64,000 bases of DNA, taken from the NCBI GenBank assembly GCA_019321725.1, contig CM033119.1, positions 14,830,694-14,894,693 of the forward strand, given 5' to 3'. How positions within the stretch are numbered: the stretch's first letter is position 1; each line of letters starts with the position of its first letter. Source of the DNA: Paulownia fortunei (Eukaryota; Streptophyta; Magnoliopsida; Lamiales; Paulowniaceae). Positions 59,601-64,000 of the stretch are shown here, piece after piece. The notes under the pieces were generated by a model that was not told the origin of the DNA, did no database searches, and worked only from the letters and a program-made list of their open reading frames with translations. A program made the position numbers and the translations under genes.

Positions 59601-60501
59601 GAATTAGTAATTCCTTTCAAACCAAAATGAAATTCATCACAGGCACGTCGCACAGGCAAAAAGCTGGTGTCCATAATGTAGTGTCAAGTACATTTGTCAC
59701 TGTTAAGAACTGCACTTGGTGAAGAGATGGTCCACAGTGCAGTTAATTCTGTTTCCGCGAATGTGCTAAAGAAAACAAAAATGGCCAAAATACCTGAACC
59801 AGTTCATCAGAAGAAGATGCACAAGAAGGCAGCTTGTCCTTTGGAAGAATTCGAATCTGTGCCCCACTTTCAGATGACATTTGTTTTATAACACTACCAG
59901 CTTTCCCTAACAGACAGCCTACTTGACCAGAGAAGACAAGTAGCCTAACGACAGATGAAGACGGCTTATTACTTTCTTCTTCTCCTTCATTTGTCTCGGA
60001 CAATATGTCAACCATTTTATCAAAGACAACTAGCAAAGCTTTCTGAACGGATGAAGCTTCCTTTTCCTTCTGTGATCGGGAATCATCAACTGGAATAGCT
60101 TGCTTTTCATCAGTTTCCCCATGTTCTTCTTGGTTCTCACCCAATTTAGGGCTTTTAGTCTCCTTACCTTCAGCCTTAACCTGCTCGCTCACAATTTCAT
60201 TGTCCTTATCTGACCCTACTATGATAATGACCCTTTCATCACACCCAGGAACAGTTTCCTCAACACGGACTTTTGCTCCAGTCTCCTGGCGTATTTGAGA
60301 TATAGTGCTGCCACCTTTTCCAATAATGCCACCAATTCTGGAAGCTGGGAAAAGTACACGTATAACTTTGCCCGAAGAAAATCCTATCACTGGTGCATTA
60401 TCAGAACCTAAAACGGATGATTTCTGCCACTTCCTTCTACCACTTGCCTCTGTAAGACTTTGGTCATTTGGTCTCTTAGCTGGTGTCACTTGAGCCGACA
60501 T
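56663..60501 (-). CDS. KH-domain RNA-binding protein, HEN4/poly(C)-binding type (7 coding exons, 692 residues)
   Basis: Binds single-stranded RNA through five KH domains; relatives act in nuclear pre-mRNA processing and flowering control. Coding exons from the start: 60501-59794, 59430-59011, 58888-58634, 58452-58093, 57884-57805, 57722-57611, 56806-56663; total 2079 bases, in phase, all introns GT-AG. Start MSAQVTPAKRPNDQ. KH1 (about 45-100) has RIGGIIGKGGSTISQIRQET; KH2 (182-250) VGCLLGKAGSVIKQM; KH3 (322-375) VGGVIGKGGSIVKALQHETG; KH4 (408-480) IGCLLGKGGSVIAEMRKSTG; KH5 (614-685) VPRFVVPAIYGEDGGCLRQI, with GEDG as its GxxG loop. A Glu/Lys-rich linker separates KH1 and KH2; Pro/Gly/Phe-rich linkers precede KH3 and KH5. 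It ends ISETEAR and a stop. The exact paralogue cannot be named. No damage is seen. Confidence 0.92.
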
Positions 60502-61830
60502 GCCTTCAAATCCCCGTCAAGAGAATGATAGCTTCTGCAGAGAACGTTAAGTGTTACAGATATGAGTTTCACAGTACCCAATTATTTCAGAGAAAAATCA
60601 TATATATTAAAGAGTACATGAAAATTCGACTACTCATCACATATTAAAGAACAATCCATGTTGGCTAAGTCAGGTAATGGTTCAATACATCTGCAAGTAA
60701 CTTGTTTAGGTTAAAAATTGAATACACTAAACGACAAAAAGGTCCTAACCTAAACCTACTTGGATAACTCTAGGCGTCGGACAAAATTAATAACATTCCA
60801 AGATGCATAGGAAACTATTCTTACAAGGTAAATTACACAACTGTGCAATTTAGTAACTTGATCTCATTTCCTAATGCAAAGATCACAACTTTTCTAATCC
60901 TATACATTTGGCATACCCATTCTGATGGGTTTACTCCACTCCGTCCGGTCCTGTAAACAAACAATTAACTCATATTGGTTTATACAGAAGCTTTTAAGTT
61001 AAAGACATTCCTTGCAAATCCGAGAAAGTCATAACTAGTCTTCCATATTTATTGATCATATACTGTTCTCAACGACCCTCGGACAGGTTTCGAAATAAAC
61101 AAGTTTCCACTTTTCACAACCAGGCACGACAAAAAACATTCCAAGATTATCTGACACGCGCTCAACATGCATAAATTACCTTTTTTGACATGTCCAAGAT
61201 TCGGCCAGCTGAAACATTAAAACTAAATCCACCAAAAAAATGCTCCCCAGTTCTAACTTTCCGAATATTTAGAAACATGATTATAGAAAGTTCTAACTTT
61301 CTGCTGCGGTTGCAAAAGATTTTGTCCTTAACCACAGCTTCAACACTAAGCTCATCACATGGAATGAAGTTACTGAAGTAAATCTAAACCCAAAAAAGAA
61401 AAAAAAAATCCCACACGCATGTTCATACAAAAAAACAAGAACATGCATTCAACTTTTAGCACCAAACAAGTATTCTTCCATTTCTGAAAAAAAAAATCCA
61501 AATTTCATCTACAGATATATTTATGAATCTATCATGAATTCTAATAAAAACACATAATTAAACTTCAAAAATGAGTTCAGCCGCAACGAATACATCAATG
61601 GCACAGAGATTGAAGCACGTGCATGACAAAAAAATGTTTCCAAATTAATGGAAAAGAAAAATCAGAAAAAAGAAAATAAAGTTTAATTGTAGAGTTTAAA
61701 CGAAAATAGAGAATGATTGTTACTTACAGCAAGGAGTAACACTAAGAGAGTCGTCTGAATTTCAATTGAATTTCTGGAATTGAGTTTCAGGGGTTTTTCG
61801 CTGGCCAGAGAGAAATTGCAAAATTGTGAA
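60502..61830 (-). other. 5' UTR of the KH gene with a 1.2-kb leader intron
   Basis: On the minus strand the leader exon ends CTCCTTGCT|gtaagtaac (intron from 61727) and the acceptor is ttctctgcag|AAGCTATCATT (intron end 60535); intron about 1193 bases. The first exon would run from about 61830 to 61728. Leader introns near the start of plant housekeeping genes often raise expression. The region contains no other supported gene. Confidence 0.65.
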
Positions 61831-61849
61831 ATGAAAACCCTTGTGAGAT

Positions 61850-61882
61850 TTGCTTGTTATATACTACAGTGTTATATGGGCC
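61850..61882 (-). promoter_or_regulatory. Core promoter of the KH gene: TATA-like and site II motif
   Basis: The minus strand has GTATATAAC (about 61853-61861) as a TATA-like box, and GGCCCA (TGGGCC on plus, 61877-61882), the site II motif typical of plant housekeeping genes, just upstream. The distance to the leader exon donor fits a short first exon. Confidence 0.5.
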
Positions 61883-61934
61883 GGGCGCCCGACCCCGTTT
61901 ATATGGTAGGTCCGAACTCAGCTGACAGCGATGT

Positions 61935-62680
61935 GATGTCTGCTCGCAATTTATTTATTTATTTATTTATTTTTTACATTATAAAAAACTTTTCTAGAAG
62001 AAAAACTTGCAAATAAATTATCAAAAACTTATAGTGATTCTCATGGCAAAAGGGGATGTTTGGTTTTATGTTTGGTGAGAATTTTTATTTTTAATATTTT
62101 TAATGGAGTTTTATTGATTTTTGTGTAAGATTGAAAATATATTTGGATAATTATTTTTAAATAGAAAATATATAGAGTTAAGCATGAACTTATATTTGAT
62201 TTATTATTTTCATTGGAATTATTTTTAAATTATGTGTATATAATATTAAATAATTTAGTAGTTGTAGAGTCCATAATTAATAAATGAATATGAGTCGGAT
62301 ATTTTAATAGAATAAATTTTAGGTGATGGGTACTACAGTAATGATGTAGTTGGTAATAAAAATATTTAAAAAAGAATTAATTGTAGTTGTGAGTCTCATA
62401 TTATTAATGTAGATAGTAATAAAAGTATATTAATGAAAGAGTTAGTGTGTAGTTGTGGGGAGAAATGAGTTGATTGAAAGGGAAAAATTGATTGATATTA
62501 GTAAGAATATGTTTGAAAATGAGAGGAATATGATTGAGAAGTATTTTGAGTGGAAAAATAAGAAGATAAAATATTTTATTTCTAATTAGATTGGGTAAAA
62601 AAATATGATCTGTGCATTTAAAATAGTAAAAACTGTAAAAAAATTCCACTAAAATGAAAAAAAAAACGAGCCCTAATATT
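61935..62680. other. Non-coding DNA upstream of the KH gene
   Basis: AT-rich, with TTTA repeats at 61949-61972. It contains an 81-codon minus frame (62404-62649) composed of low-complexity hydrophobic residues with no domain. No gene is supported. Confidence 0.5.
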
Positions 62681-62689
62681 TTCTAATTC

Positions 62690-63024
62690 CAGGATAAGAA
62701 ATGGAGACAAGCCATGAACGGCGAAATTCGTGCTACTGAGAAGAGTGACTCTTGGGAGTTAGTGTCTCTTCCCAAAGACCATTAAACTATTGGAGTTAAA
62801 TGAGTATACAAGACCAAGTAAAATGCTAATGGGGACGTAAAAATGTATAAAGCAAGACTCGATGTTAAAGGCTACAAACAAAAATAAGGCATAGATTACT
62901 CGTTGCTAAAGGCTACAAACAAAAACATGGCATTGATTATAATGAGGTGTTTGCTCCAATAGCTCGCCTGGAGATAATTCGTTTGCTGATTTCAGTAGCG
63001 ACCCAAAATCGTTGGAAGATTTAT
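62690..63024 (+). pseudogene. Ty1-copia reverse transcriptase fragment
   Basis: Start of the copia-type reverse transcriptase: KKWRQAMNGEIRATEKSDSW, ELVSLPKDH, VYKTK, KARLDVKGYKQK, then a second KGYKQKHGIDYNEVFAPIAR and LEIIRLLISVATQNRWKI. Stops (TAA after DH, TGA before VYKTK, TAA after the first GYKQK) and an inserted 42-bp repeat show decay. It breaks off at 63024, where an LTR-like sequence begins. Confidence 0.8.
62863..62946 (+). repeat. 42-bp tandem duplication inside the copia fragment
   Basis: GTTAAAGGCTACAAACAAAA at 62863 recurs as GCTAAAGGCTACAAACAAAA at 62905 (period 42), then diverges slightly. The duplicated stretch is a multiple of three. Confidence 0.75.
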
Positions 63025-63335
63025 TGTGGAAAATAAGAAAATCTTGAATTGATTTCCCAACCTTTGTGGTAATACACAACTAATAAAATGTTGATTCTTA
63101 GGAGTAAATTAGATTACTTAAGTTAGGAAAGTTAACCAAATCCCTTTTGTCATGGGATTGATTGATGTAGATATGATTATGTGGATATCTTCTTTTTTTT
63201 AGTGCTAGGATATGTACTATATATGTATGTGTATTCGTATCATTTTTTAATTAATTAAAAAACTACAGATTTATTCCACATTTTACAATGTTTCTCTCAA
63301 ATTATATTTCTTCTCAACTTTTATGGTACTAGAGC
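63025..63335 (+). repeat. Probable copia LTR followed by a primer-binding site
   Basis: Sequence from TGTGGAAAATAAG (63025) to about 63316, followed by ATGGTACTAGAGCC (63322-63335), close to the PBS form TGGTATCAGAGCC. The LTR would be about 290 bp. A partner LTR and coding parts are not in the window. Confidence 0.45.
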
Positions 63336-63667
63336 CATAAATTATTTTCATCTTTGTAAAACCCAAATGCATCCTTTAAGTTTTTTTTATTCTTTTCGGG
63401 AAGGATCATTGGATAGAATCCTCTTCCTTCAAATAGTAAAGTTCTTTTTTAGAATCTCGTTGTGAGTAGACATTGAGATTAAACTAAGATTGGTCATGCT
63501 TGAAAAGAAGAGCAATGGCACGGGTGGTGTGGCTCGCTGGCTGATCTATGGAAAACTAGCAAATTCAGAGTAGAAATAGAAATGGTAACAACCTTATGCC
63601 AATAAGGCAAAAATGAGTTCTTTCAAAAATCAAATTGATTGTATTAATCAATTCCTAAAGCTGCTAA
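63336..63667 (+). other. Leader or gag remnant after the probable copia LTR
   Basis: No clear domain. The frame carries stops; a short start MARVVWLAG lies near 63515. It is cut by the LTR start at 63668. Confidence 0.35.
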
Positions 63668-64000
63668 TGTGATACCCGAACCTCTCACTACTCACCTGGT
63701 CAAATATAATCCATGCATTATGTGCTAATTTTATATGCTATTTATATTTATATTGACATTGCATATTTTATTTCTTTTATACGACATTCTTGAATATTGA
63801 ACTTAATTCTGAAGCTCTCGCACGATATTAGTTATTGAATTTCCTAACCTAAGTGGTTGATTTTGTATTGAGATAAGAAGAAATTTAGGTATCAATATAG
63901 TAAATAGTGCTAGGTTACACGTGGTAACCTTAGGAATTCAAAAGGTGTCACCGAAAAATTTATAGAAAGTGAGTAAGTTCGATCATGAATTTTAATATTA
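63668..64000 (+). repeat. Start of a Ty3-gypsy LTR, running off the window
   Basis: Starts TGATACCCGAACCTCTCACT and matches the first part of the LTR at 32112 (TGATACCCGAGTTTCTCACT; then CACTACTCACCTG..CAAATAT..ATTATG). Only the outer end is visible, so the orientation follows the 32112 copy. Confidence 0.65.

Noticed and set aside
1..64000. Search for tRNA, rRNA or CRISPR sequences
   Set aside because: None recognised; the only tRNA-related strings are primer-binding sites of retroelements.

Overview
This is plant nuclear DNA, almost certainly from a eudicot. It is very AT-rich, rich in CT, CA and AT microsatellites, and packed with nested, decayed LTR retrotransposons of the Ty3-gypsy type, with one Ty1-copia remnant. 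Only two genes look intact and both have spliced plant gene structures. The species cannot be named from the sequence.

Left half (about 0.9-27.3 kb): one nest of three retrotransposons, all on the minus strand. The host is a Tat-lineage Ty3-gypsy element (920-27256, flanking duplication tatat). It keeps the tell-tale second, archaeal-type RNase H and has a plus-strand (antisense) additional ORF next to its 3' LTR. An Athila-like element (7636-16804, duplication gtctt) sits inside its reverse transcriptase, and another Ty3-gypsy element (17722-25303, duplication ggttg) sits between its gag and protease. Reading frames on both sides of the two insertions, PBS sites and LTR termini all agree with this layout.

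Middle (27.3-41.0 kb): non-coding DNA with a small hairpin, an unassigned 199-codon ORF, a plus-strand gypsy integrase fragment running into the start of its 3' LTR, a minus-strand gypsy gag-to-integrase remnant truncated inside integrase, a second copy of the antisense-ORF type of coding region, and a large inverted repeat (arms of about 280 bp) around its upstream end.

Genes (49.4-61.9 kb): an amino acid permease of the AAP1/6/8 clade on the plus strand (7 exons, 483 residues, fifth intron of 2.8 kb with a GC donor) and, converging on it, a five-KH-domain RNA-binding protein on the minus strand (7 coding exons, 692 residues, plus a 5'-UTR intron). The permease would import amino acids at the plasma membrane. 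The KH protein belongs to the HEN4/poly(C)-binding group thought to act in nuclear RNA processing. Nothing suggests that the two work together.

Right end (62-64 kb): non-coding DNA, a copia reverse transcriptase fragment, a probable copia LTR with a primer-binding site, and the start of another gypsy LTR of the family seen at 32.1 kb.
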